This document shows, one piece after another, positions 6,704 to 13,946 of a DNA stretch of 16,984 nucleotides. How positions within the stretch are numbered: position 1 is the first letter of the stretch; every line of letters starts with the position of its first letter. Source of the DNA: an uncultured euryarchaeote. GTDB taxonomy: Archaea > Thermoplasmatota > Poseidoniia > Poseidoniales > Poseidoniaceae. Made by a program: the position numbers and the translations under genes. Location: assembly GCA_937897005.1 (NCBI GenBank), contig CALCOQ010000050.1, positions 1 to 16,984 of the forward strand. The letters run 5' to 3'. The notes beneath the pieces are model-generated. The model searched no databases. It saw only the letters and a list, made by a program, of their open reading frames with translations, and had not been told where the DNA came from.

Positions 6704-6780
6704 TCGCAGGTTGGCAATCGTTATACGGCAGTCAACGATGGGCAGGATACCCGCAACGTATTGCGATAGAGTTGAATGAA

Positions 6781-9700
6781 ATGAGCGACGATATGCCCCC
6801 TCCGCCACCCGGACTGCCACCTGCCCCACCCGGCATGGAAATGCCTCCCGCACCACCGGGAATGGATGCACCTCCCGCACCACCGGGAATGGACTTGCCT
6901 CCACCTCCACAAATGGATGCGCCACCAGCTCCTCCAGCACCACCAGGGATGGACTTGCCTCCACCTCCACCAATGGATGCGCCACCCGGAATGGAAGCAC
7001 CACCGGCACCACCTGAAATGGATGCGCCTCCCGCGCCTCCGGGAATGGATCTGCCACCTCCACCTCCAATGGATGCGCCTCCTGAAATGGATGCGCCTCC
7101 CGCACCTCCGGGAATGGATCTGCCACCACCACCTCCAATGGATGATTCCGAAACCGTTGAGGATGAAGAGGCACCTCCGGCACCACCAGGAATGGATCTA
7201 CCACCACCGCCACCAATGGATGCGCCCCCAGAGATGGATGCGCCCCCAGCACCACCGGGTATGGATCTACTGAGTGCGCCCCCACCTCCACCTCCAATGG
7301 ATGCGCCCCCGGCACCACCGGGTATGGATCTACTGAGTGCGCCCCCACCACCACCACCTGAGATTGACTTGTTAGCCCCGCCAGCGGCCCCCGAGGCCGC
7401 TGCTCTGGATCCTTTGGCTCCTGTTGAAGATGCGCCACCTGAAACACCCAGTCTGGACCTTCTGAGTGGAGGTATAGATGAAGTTGGAGCTGAATTCGAT
7501 GAGGAAACCACCCCTCCAAGCAGACATGCTGGAGGAACCTTGCGAACTACCGATATGGTTGATGATATCCAAGGAGACAAGATTCACGCTAGTCTGAGTG
7601 AAAACGAAGATGCATTGCTGACAAGCGATGGGGACATCGTTCGCCAGAAGGTCAAGGGTGTAATGACACTCCACAATCCAAGTTCTGAAGACAGGTTGTG
7701 GGATATCGATGTTTTCCTAGCTGAAACTGGTTCAACCGATTTCAAGGGAGAACACATGCCTGTTGCTGAACTTGAACCCGACACAGACCACAGCGTCGAC
7801 TACAAGGTCAAGAACGCAAGAATGCTTATCCTTCGCGAAAGGATTGATACAAACCCATCTCGTTCACAGGAGAGAAGCCTTTCAGTTTCACATGATTCTG
7901 AGGCGACCGCAATTGCATTGGAGATAGAAGTTGAGAACGTTTCCTCCGTACAGGTGGATGATGTACTTGTTACACGTAACATTCCTGATCCGATTGAGAT
8001 CACCTCCGGCGCAGAGGTCGAAGGGTCAACATTGACCTGGAATGTTGGTTCATTGAATGCTGGAGAAGTGAGGACACTCACTTGTGAAGCAAATGTTTTG
8101 GTCACCGACATCAAACCGGTGAATGCTGGTACTGCAAAAGCCACCTATTCCGCTGATGCAACCCTTTCAAGCGTACACTTCAGCGAAGTCGATGCATTCT
8201 GCCGAGGATTCTCATACATGGTAGTGGATGAAGATGAGCGTCCAGATAACTGGCGCTGTCAAGCTGTCTTTGAGAACCGCTCAAGTTTTGTAGTTGATCT
8301 GGTGAAACTACAGGTTAGAGTATCAGGTAGTGAAGAACTCTTGTTCGACGTTGCAGATGTCTCAGAGGATGTAGCACCACAAGGAAAATGGGAGTCTGAA
8401 ACTAAAGAGGTAGCGGCAAACGAACGCCCAGATTTCACCAATGAACTGGGATACTCAGTGATTCCTCGTGTAGAACACATGACCTCTGGAAGTATTGAAC
8501 TGGAGCCACAGACCTTCACGATTCTTGAGGCGGAGGTCACCAAGACTTACGATGCAGCAACTTTGAGGAGTTATCGTGAGCAAGTCGTCAATGCATGTAT
8601 GAGCATCAAGAATACTGGTTCTTCAGATATCAACCTGATGAGGATAACCGATGATGTTCCTGGTTTGTTCACTGTACCTACTGCAGATGCTCTGACAATT
8701 TCCATCGATGGAGAAAGAATGTCTTCAGAGCAGTTCAGAGTCGAAGTCAAGGAAGGAGTCACACTTGAGGAATTCCGCAGAAGTCCCGATGGAGATGGAT
8801 GCACTCTTCAGTTGACAGTTGGTACTCGGGGTCCAATTGGCTTGAAAGCGGGTTCCACTATGGATATCGAATACGCCTTGACCGCCCCCGACCCAAGCCC
8901 TGCAAACGAAGAAGTTGCAGCGCCAGCCAGAACTGAGTTCAGTGCCGAACGATTTGGGCCAGTCTGTGCTAGAGATGCAGCAGAATCTCCTGTCATCAAG
9001 GTCTCGCACAAGCGCCGAAAGTTCAGTGCTGGGAAGACCGTTATTCCAATTGGAGGGAAGGGTCGCTTCGAAGTTCTGATCATCTTTGAAAACCGTTCCG
9101 ATACCGCGCTGCAGGATCTGGTCATCCATGATGTCCTACCGGTTGGGTTTGATATCAAGGACTGTGTCGTAAAAGGTGCAGGAAATGAGAAGCGCAGTGA
9201 TGTCGAGATGAAGACTGATTCGAATGATGATGGAACTTCAGTTGAATGGCATGTACCTGTCATCGCCAAAGATGAGAAAATGGAAGTCTCTTACGAGATC
9301 AAGGGCGATGGAGATATCGATGCTGAAGCAATGCAGAAATTCCATGGAGCTACATTTGGGGACGAAGTAGAGGATGATTCATCATTAGCCAGTATGCCAT
9401 CTGACGATTCAACCGATGACTCTGATGATTCAAGTGAGGAGTCTGGTGAAGATGCTGCTTCAGATTTCAGTTGGAATGAAAACGTTTTGGCCAAGGTCAT
9501 GGAAGATCACGAAATCGATGATCGTGATGCATTCATCGCTCACGCAATCAATTTTGATGCTGATGACAACAACTACCTCAACAAGGGTGAATTGACTGCT
9601 GCTGCAGAAGCATGGGAATCTGATGAAGGCGATGCAGATGATAGCGATGCAGACGATGAGGGCAGTGATTCTGATGATGGAGGAGACTCCGGAGATGCTG

Positions 9701-9900
9701 AGAATGTGGAAGAAGACTCTGGCGAAGATGATGCTTCAGATGACGCTGGTGATTCAGAAGGCGATGATGCTTCGGAAGGCGATGATGAGACTGTGGCAGA
9801 AGAAACCGCTGCTGATGGGCCTCTGATATGTGGAATCTGTACAACTCAGAACCCTGCCGGAAGTGCTACTTGCAACACCTGTGGCTTCGTGTTCTCGTGA
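6781..9900 (+). CDS. Large modular protein: proline-rich repeats, DUF11-like domains, EF-hand loop, zinc ribbon
   Basis: A 1039-residue acidic protein without signal peptide or membrane helix, so probably cytosolic. Residues 5-225 are a proline-rich tract built from PPAPPGMD and PPPPPMDAPP units (nine PPAPPGM copies). Beta-rich segments at about 284-340, 374-441, 491-564, 602-700 and 758-843 resemble DUF11/Ig-like repeats: ENVSSVQVDDVLVTRNIPD, later LNAGEVRTL, and FENRSDTALQDLVIHDVLP. Acidic Asp/Ser/Glu tracts follow (about 862-897 and 948-1012), separated by an EF-hand-type loop DADDNNYLNKGE (926-937) with acidic residues at positions 1, 3 and 12. The end is a CX2C-X10-CX2C zinc ribbon (Cys1017, 1020, 1031, 1034). 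ATG 6781 was chosen because the repeats start at once; the frame is open to 6484 but overlaps the GTPase gene. No function can be assigned; a multivalent scaffold is inference. Confidence 0.88.
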   Translation: MSDDMPPPPPGLPPAPPGMEMPPAPPGMDAPPAPPGMDLPPPPQMDAPPAPPAPPGMDLPPPPPMDAPPGMEAPPAPPEMDAPPAPPGMDLPPPPPMDAPPEMDAPPAPPGMDLPPPPPMDDSETVEDEEAPPAPPGMDLPPPPPMDAPPEMDAPPAPPGMDLLSAPPPPPPMDAPPAPPGMDLLSAPPPPPPEIDLLAPPAAPEAAALDPLAPVEDAPPETPSLDLLSGGIDEVGAEFDEETTPPSRHAGGTLRTTDMVDDIQGDKIHASLSENEDALLTSDGDIVRQKVKGVMTLHNPSSEDRLWDIDVFLAETGSTDFKGEHMPVAELEPDTDHSVDYKVKNARMLILRERIDTNPSRSQERSLSVSHDSEATAIALEIEVENVSSVQVDDVLVTRNIPDPIEITSGAEVEGSTLTWNVGSLNAGEVRTLTCEANVLVTDIKPVNAGTAKATYSADATLSSVHFSEVDAFCRGFSYMVVDEDERPDNWRCQAVFENRSSFVVDLVKLQVRVSGSEELLFDVADVSEDVAPQGKWESETKEVAANERPDFTNELGYSVIPRVEHMTSGSIELEPQTFTILEAEVTKTYDAATLRSYREQVVNACMSIKNTGSSDINLMRITDDVPGLFTVPTADALTISIDGERMSSEQFRVEVKEGVTLEEFRRSPDGDGCTLQLTVGTRGPIGLKAGSTMDIEYALTAPDPSPANEEVAAPARTEFSAERFGPVCARDAAESPVIKVSHKRRKFSAGKTVIPIGGKGRFEVLIIFENRSDTALQDLVIHDVLPVGFDIKDCVVKGAGNEKRSDVEMKTDSNDDGTSVEWHVPVIAKDEKMEVSYEIKGDGDIDAEAMQKFHGATFGDEVEDDSSLASMPSDDSTDDSDDSSEESGEDAASDFSWNENVLAKVMEDHEIDDRDAFIAHAINFDADDNNYLNKGELTAAAEAWESDEGDADDSDADDEGSDSDDGGDSGDAENVEEDSGEDDASDDAGDSEGDDASEGDDETVAEETAADGPLICGICTTQNPAGSATCNTCGFVFS
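6793..7380 (+). repeat. In-frame tandem repeats coding the proline-rich tract
   Basis: Cytosine-rich DNA repeats that keep the reading frame. The stretch starting gcaccaccgggtatggatc at 7249 recurs at 7312 (period 63 bases, 21 residues). The stretch starting cctgaaatggatgcgcctcc at 7012 recurs at 7081 (period 69 bases, 23 residues). Copies differ mainly at third positions, so selection on the protein and recent duplication both seem to act. Confidence 0.8.
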
Positions 9901-9901
9901 T

Positions 9902-9921
9902 TGGGCACTCATGCCCATTTT
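9902..9921 (+). terminator. Hairpin plus T-run after the large modular gene
   Basis: TGGGCA (9902-9907) and TGCCCA (9912-9917) form a perfect six-pair stem around CTCA, followed at once by TTTT. It begins two bases after the stop codon and lies in the 39-base gap before the convergent TPR gene. It looks like a bacterial-style intrinsic terminator for the plus strand; the minus-strand side lacks a T-run. Confidence 0.7.
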
Positions 9922-9939
9922 CTAGAGCCGGTGAACCAG

Positions 9940-11397
9940 TTACTCGGCGGTCTGACCCCAGACCGGCCAGTGATCGGTGATATGTTCATTCGGCACCAAC
10001 AAGATCACTGGATTCCTCAATCCCGCAATGACGGCACCGACATTGTTGATGTCAACGGGAACTCTGTCTTCCTTCTGGAGGTCAATAGCCAACCATACGT
10101 CAGGATTCTGCAAGGACCATGCTGTCAATTCAGCCGTAGCTGCCTCAACCCGATCATCCGGCCTGGATTTCAATAATTCCATACCCCAAGGTACTTCTCC
10201 ATAGGAGGTTGTCCAGCACCAGACACGCTGCTGTTTTGGCAATCCTGCCAATTCAGACAATGCAAGGCCCTCTGTAGCCAGAACTGGTAGGCCAGGAAAT
10301 GGCATTTTCTGCTTCACTGGTTCAGGTTGAGCATCAAGTGATTCGACATCAAGCGATTCATCCTCAATCGGAACAATCACGGGTGAATCTACTTCAGGAG
10401 TTACATCCTCCTCAACCTCCTCCTCCAAATCAGAAGATATCTCAGCAGTGGCCCCTGCTGACTCGACTTCAGCAAGAGGTGCTACTCCTACTCCAAACGG
10501 CAGATCGATATGTGAAGAAACATCGGAGATTGGAAGGGGGGCGTCCTCACTCATCTCTGTAATGAGTGGTTGTGAATTTGAGACGGGCACTGGTATTGAA
10601 TTCCAATGATCATCTTCAATCCAAGCATTGTGATCAGTCTCAGAATGTTGCCATTGAGGTTCCTCATCTGAATGTTCTTCCAATGGTTCATTCCATACCG
10701 CTCTGGATTCAGGAGTATCCAATCCCGCACCGGGCATCGATATCTCCAATCTCTTGACATGTGAATCCTCATCCTCTTCAAGTAACCCTAATCCTATGTC
10801 GAATGACGAATCAGGAGCGTTCGAATGAACAATTCCAGCCATCGCCTCAATTGAGCCTGGAGGGGCATCAACAGATGTAGAGATGGATGATTCCTCCACT
10901 GCAAATGATGCTGCTAGAGCAGGTACTTGTCCAGCCACCAGAGGCGCGCACATCTCAAGAACCTCATGAAGTTCCGAGGAAATGCTGCCGCCAGAAACGA
11001 ATGCCTCATGAATTCGGTCCCATGCGGCCTGAGCCTTCCTTCTAGCGATCAACGAACGGCCTACATTTGCCAAGGCAGTATCAGTCCGAAAAGAAACCGC
11101 AATGCATCTCTCAAAAGAACGCTGTGCCGCCTTGGAACGCCCGGTGGAAAGCGCACAATTGCCAACCAGCATGTTCAATTCTCCTGAATCTGCCTTCTTG
11201 CGAACGACTCTCTGGAGATGCGGTAATGCCGCTTCAAAACGCTGTTGATGAAATAGGATACGCCCCAGTTTCTCATGGATATCCAGATTTCTTGGATGCA
11301 CGCGTACAGCCTTTCTCAATTCGGATATCGCGTCGTCGTGGAGGCCCATTCGGGCCTGCGCCTCAGCCATTGCGATGGTCGCCGATACCGCATCCAT
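9940..11397 (-). CDS. TPR protein with acidic linker and unrecognised C-terminal domain
   Basis: 485 residues with the ATG at 11397 (TTG at 11406 would add three). The N-terminal 150 residues are tetratricopeptide repeats: LHDDAISELRKAVRVHPRN and the next unit LGRILFHQQRFEAALPHLQ show the W/L-G-Y-A-F-A-P pattern of about 34 residues, and three to four units are visible. From about 165 to 375 the chain is acidic, Ser/Pro-rich and probably disordered. The last 110 residues form a compact Trp-rich domain (RVWCWTTSYGEVPWGMELL, later PVILLVPNEHITDHWPVW) that I do not recognise. There is no signal peptide or membrane helix. TPRs usually bind partner proteins, so an adaptor role is likely. The gene converges on the large modular gene and diverges from the DUF106 operon. 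Confidence 0.85.
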   Translation of the reverse strand: MDAVSATIAMAEAQARMGLHDDAISELRKAVRVHPRNLDIHEKLGRILFHQQRFEAALPHLQRVVRKKADSGELNMLVGNCALSTGRSKAAQRSFERCIAVSFRTDTALANVGRSLIARRKAQAAWDRIHEAFVSGGSISSELHEVLEMCAPLVAGQVPALAASFAVEESSISTSVDAPPGSIEAMAGIVHSNAPDSSFDIGLGLLEEDEDSHVKRLEISMPGAGLDTPESRAVWNEPLEEHSDEEPQWQHSETDHNAWIEDDHWNSIPVPVSNSQPLITEMSEDAPLPISDVSSHIDLPFGVGVAPLAEVESAGATAEISSDLEEEVEEDVTPEVDSPVIVPIEDESLDVESLDAQPEPVKQKMPFPGLPVLATEGLALSELAGLPKQQRVWCWTTSYGEVPWGMELLKSRPDDRVEAATAELTAWSLQNPDVWLAIDLQKEDRVPVDINNVGAVIAGLRNPVILLVPNEHITDHWPVWGQTAE

Positions 11398-11432
11398 GCT
11401 TCGCAATGAACGCTACCAATGAAAAGATGTTG

Positions 11433-11461
11433 CACAAAACCTCTCCTTCAACTGGTTTGTG
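11433..11461. repeat. Imperfect inverted repeat in the TPR/DUF106 divergent region
   Basis: CACAAAACC (11433-11441) and GGTTTGTG (11454-11461) are complementary except for one extra A, around a 12-base spacer. It lies midway between the divergent starts at 11397 and 11521. It could be an operator or chance. Nothing else stands out in this 123-base gap. Confidence 0.35.
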
Positions 11462-11520
11462 AGAACTTGCCGGAGATTCTCTAGACAACCTTCATGCTGC
11501 GCGAGTGGGCCGAGTGAAAC

Positions 11521-12435
11521 ATGGCACAGGCTGGCTCACAGGCGGGACCTCCATCACCGCCGGGGGGTCAGATGTTGATGATGCTGTTCTTCATGCTGAT
11601 GATGATGCTGTTACTGATGAATCCAGGCTTCAGAATGGGACTGGCCGGATATGCTGACCCGATACTGTCACCGATTCTCCCTGAGGATAATTGGTTCATC
11701 GTCACAGTGTTCTTCATCGGAACTGCATCAATGCTGATCAACACCATATTGAGGAATCTCTTCATCGACCCGATAAAGCAAGCACACATCGGCCACAGAA
11801 TGTCGCAAGTGCGACGAATGATGAATGAAGCGACGATGGCAAGAGACCCGATCCGCAAGGAAAAGGCGGCCACTCTTCAGCAGCAATTGATGCCCGAACA
11901 GATGGAGGTCCAGATGGGAGGAATGAAACCTATGATGTTCACCTTCATCTTCATCATCGCCATCTTTGCTTGGGTCGGACAAGTGGTTGATAGTTTCCGT
12001 GTAGGTTACATCTCACTTCCGTGGGAGGAGCATTGGAACATGAGCACCGGAACATTTCTCTTCTTTCCTGCTTGGATATGCGCCTATATCTGTATGTCAG
12101 CTCCATTAGGTAGAGCGGTTGACAGGCATATCAAGTTGTGGAGATTCAAGAGTCATCCCGTTGTAGTCGCTGGAGAAAGTATTCCTGAACCATATCTGCA
12201 CATGATCCAGACAAAAGAGACTGGCGGTTCTCGCTCCCGGAAAAGACAACAGCGGAGAAGCAGGAGTAAAGGAAAATCAAAATCAAAACAAACGGGCCTT
12301 ATCGTCACAACTGCAGTATCAGCAAGAACGCCGCCGAAACAAGGAACGACCTGTCCCGAATGTGATGGTGAACGAGTAGAAAGAGCAGGCAGTGGAGAAT
12401 TGAGATGCATAGTCTGCAGGCATCAATGGAAGTGA
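11521..12435 (+). CDS. DUF106 membrane protein (archaeal EMC3/YidC-like insertase) with zinc ribbon tail
   Basis: A 304-residue membrane protein of the DUF106 family, the archaeal branch of the Oxa1/YidC/EMC3/GET1 insertases that help small membrane proteins into the bilayer. Hydrophobic segments lie at about 18-35 (strikingly Met-rich, MLMMLFFMLMMMLLLM), 57-80, 138-156 and 175-196. Between segments two and three is a charged helical hairpin, about 85-130, as in family members that bind the ribosome. After about 210 it carries extra features: a very basic linker (SRSRKRQQRRSRSKGKSKSK, 237-256) and a CX2C...CX2C zinc ribbon (Cys278, 281, 296, 299). Both could touch rRNA, which is inference. 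It heads the DUF106-cmk-truB operon, an archaeal order that elsewhere follows secY and adk. Confidence 0.9.
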   Translation: MAQAGSQAGPPSPPGGQMLMMLFFMLMMMLLLMNPGFRMGLAGYADPILSPILPEDNWFIVTVFFIGTASMLINTILRNLFIDPIKQAHIGHRMSQVRRMMNEATMARDPIRKEKAATLQQQLMPEQMEVQMGGMKPMMFTFIFIIAIFAWVGQVVDSFRVGYISLPWEEHWNMSTGTFLFFPAWICAYICMSAPLGRAVDRHIKLWRFKSHPVVVAGESIPEPYLHMIQTKETGGSRSRKRQQRRSRSKGKSKSKQTGLIVTTAVSARTPPKQGTTCPECDGERVERAGSGELRCIVCRHQWK

Positions 12436-12439
12436 TCCA

Positions 12440-12979
12440 TTGTTGAATATAACCGTCAGCGGCAAAGCTGGAAGTGGCACCAGCACACTTGTCGAGGGGT
12501 TGTGTGAAAGATATGATTGGAGATTCATGAATGGAGGTATAATTTTTCGCAAGGAGGCGGAAATGCGGCATATGGATCTTGCTTCATTTGCTGAATTGTG
12601 CAAACACGACCTATCTGTTGACAAGGGTCTTGATGAAGCATTGAAAGCCTTCATTCTTGATGAAGAAGGTCCCGAAGTCGTAGAAAGTAGACTGGCTGGT
12701 TGGTGGTCACATCAACTCGAGATGCGGGGAATCCGGTTATGGCTAGAGGTATCATTGGAAGAACGGGCCAGAAGAGTGGTCGAGCGTGAAGGTGGTGCAT
12801 TGGCGCAGAGAGTGCAGGAGATCGAAGCTCGAGAACAACTCGACCTGCAACGATTCAAGGAACTCTACGACCTTGACCCGGCAGACCCCACTCCCTATAC
12901 AAATATCCTGAATACCGATACGATGGGTATAGAAGAGGTTCTTGCTGCGGTTTGCAATATCATAGATGGAGATGGATGA
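12440..12979 (+). CDS. cmk: Cytidylate kinase, archaeal type
   Basis: A cytosolic CMP/dCMP kinase (EC 2.7.4.25), ATP + CMP to ADP + CDP, 179 residues as in archaeal members. The P-loop is GKAGSGTST (8-16): the usual Lys is replaced by Thr, as is normal for archaeal cytidylate kinases (GSGTTT type). The NMP-binding segment FMNGGIIFRKEAEMRHMDLA (29-48) matches the archaeal pattern of Gly-x-x-FR followed by an acidic helix. The lid region is rich in Arg (EERARRVVEREGG). There is no ATG near the start; TTG at 12440, four bases after the insertase stop, was chosen, and TTG at 12443 is an alternative. The gene ends one base before the preferred truB start, so translation is probably coupled. Confidence 0.9.
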   Translation: MLNITVSGKAGSGTSTLVEGLCERYDWRFMNGGIIFRKEAEMRHMDLASFAELCKHDLSVDKGLDEALKAFILDEEGPEVVESRLAGWWSHQLEMRGIRLWLEVSLEERARRVVEREGGALAQRVQEIEAREQLDLQRFKELYDLDPADPTPYTNILNTDTMGIEEVLAAVCNIIDGDG

Positions 12980-12980
12980 A

Positions 12981-13937
12981 ATGGCGCGAATCTCATTGTC
13001 TGAAGCCAACACCTCACCTGAACATGGTAAACGCCCTGCTGCAAGAACACTTGAGGAGAGGATGCATGGTGGATTGATTCTGCTGGACAAATCCGCAGGC
13101 CCCACTTCGCATCAATTGACCGCATGGGCAAGAAGCCTGTTCGGTCTGGAGAAGATGGGACATGGGGGAACTCTGGATCCATTTGCAACTGGAGTTTTGC
13201 CCTTATTGCTTGGAAAATCGATGCGCCTCACTTCAAATCTCCTCAGCCATGACAAGACCTATGTTGCAGTTCTGAAAATCCATGGAGGCATCGATGATGA
13301 GAAACTCGATGCTGCATTACAAAGACAGACTGGTAGAATCTACAATGTCCCGCCAGACATCTCTGCTGTCAAGGTGCAGGTCCGTACAAGACGAATACGG
13401 AGATTGGACAGATTGGATGATGATGGAGCCCATGTAGCGATTGAGATCGACTGTGAAGCTGGCACCTACATCCGCACCATGGCTAGAGACATCGGCTTGT
13501 TGATTGGAAAAAAGACCGAGTTGGTGGAGTTACGTAGAACTGCAAGTGGTATCTTCAGTATCGAGGACTGTGTTTCAATGGAAACATTGGCTGATGCTTG
13601 GTGGTTATGGAGTGAGAAAGGTGATGATTCTGCCTTGATGCAGATCATCCAACCAATTGAGTTACTTGTCGATTCACTACCGAGTATCGTCATCAAGGAT
13701 GCTGCCGCTGCCAGCATTGCTCATGGAGCACCTTTGTTGCGCCCCGGAATGGTCAGTATTCCAGAAGGCCTCAAGGCAGGAGGGGAAGTTGCGCTACATA
13801 CCATCAAAGGTGAACTGGTAGCAATAGCAGAGATACTACTTGATGGAAATGAAGCAATTGCACTCAAACAAGGGGAAATCGCAAGATCAACCTCTGTCCT
13901 GCTACCGACGGGAGTATATCCCAGGCACAAGGCTTGA
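12981..13937 (+). CDS. truB: tRNA/rRNA pseudouridine synthase, TruB/Cbf5 family
   Basis: Converts uridine to pseudouridine; archaeal Cbf5 acts in H/ACA RNPs with Nop10, Gar1 and L7Ae and also makes tRNA Psi55. With the start at 12981 it is 318 residues. The catalytic motif GHGGTLDPFATGVLP gives Asp66, DKTY carries the stacking tyrosine (94), GTYIRTMARDIG is at 161-172, and a PUA domain fills about 235 to the end. The motif after SAVK reads VQVRTRRIRR instead of the family's usual Arg-rich form with a Tyr, a deviation noted from memory. ATG 12981 was chosen because GGAG (12968-12971) is nine bases upstream; ATGs at 12966 and 12972 are in frame and would overlap cmk. Third gene of the DUF106-cmk-truB operon. 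Confidence 0.92.
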   Translation: MARISLSEANTSPEHGKRPAARTLEERMHGGLILLDKSAGPTSHQLTAWARSLFGLEKMGHGGTLDPFATGVLPLLLGKSMRLTSNLLSHDKTYVAVLKIHGGIDDEKLDAALQRQTGRIYNVPPDISAVKVQVRTRRIRRLDRLDDDGAHVAIEIDCEAGTYIRTMARDIGLLIGKKTELVELRRTASGIFSIEDCVSMETLADAWWLWSEKGDDSALMQIIQPIELLVDSLPSIVIKDAAAASIAHGAPLLRPGMVSIPEGLKAGGEVALHTIKGELVAIAEILLDGNEAIALKQGEIARSTSVLLPTGVYPRHKA

Positions 13938-13946
13938 ATCAAGCCT
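13930..13946. repeat. Palindrome joining the truB stop and a convergent small ORF stop
   Basis: AGGCTTGA-A-TCAAGCCT, an exact inverted repeat with 8-base arms. It contains the truB TGA (13935-13937) and, on the other strand, the TGA (13939-13941) of the small ORF. It could form a 7-pair stem in RNA from either side. No T-run follows on the plus strand. Confidence 0.6.

Noticed and set aside
6484..6780. N-terminal extension of the large modular gene by 99 residues
   Set aside because: It overlaps the well-supported GPN GTPase coding region on the other strand, and the ATG at 6781 directly precedes the repeat tract.
6671..7580. Two 282-residue minus-strand open frames and a plus-strand frame (6866-7273) inside the proline-rich region
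   Set aside because: They are by-products of the repetitive, C-rich codons of the plus-strand gene; their translations are low-complexity (Gly/Ser, His/Pro or His/Leu) without domain features.
9578..9844. Antisense and shifted frames (both strands) over the acidic tail
   Set aside because: Their His/Leu-rich or Met-rich translations arise from repeated GAT/GAA codons read in other frames.
9901..10176. 91-residue plus-strand frame after the large gene
   Set aside because: It begins inside the terminator hairpin region and lies antisense to the conserved C-terminal domain of the TPR gene.
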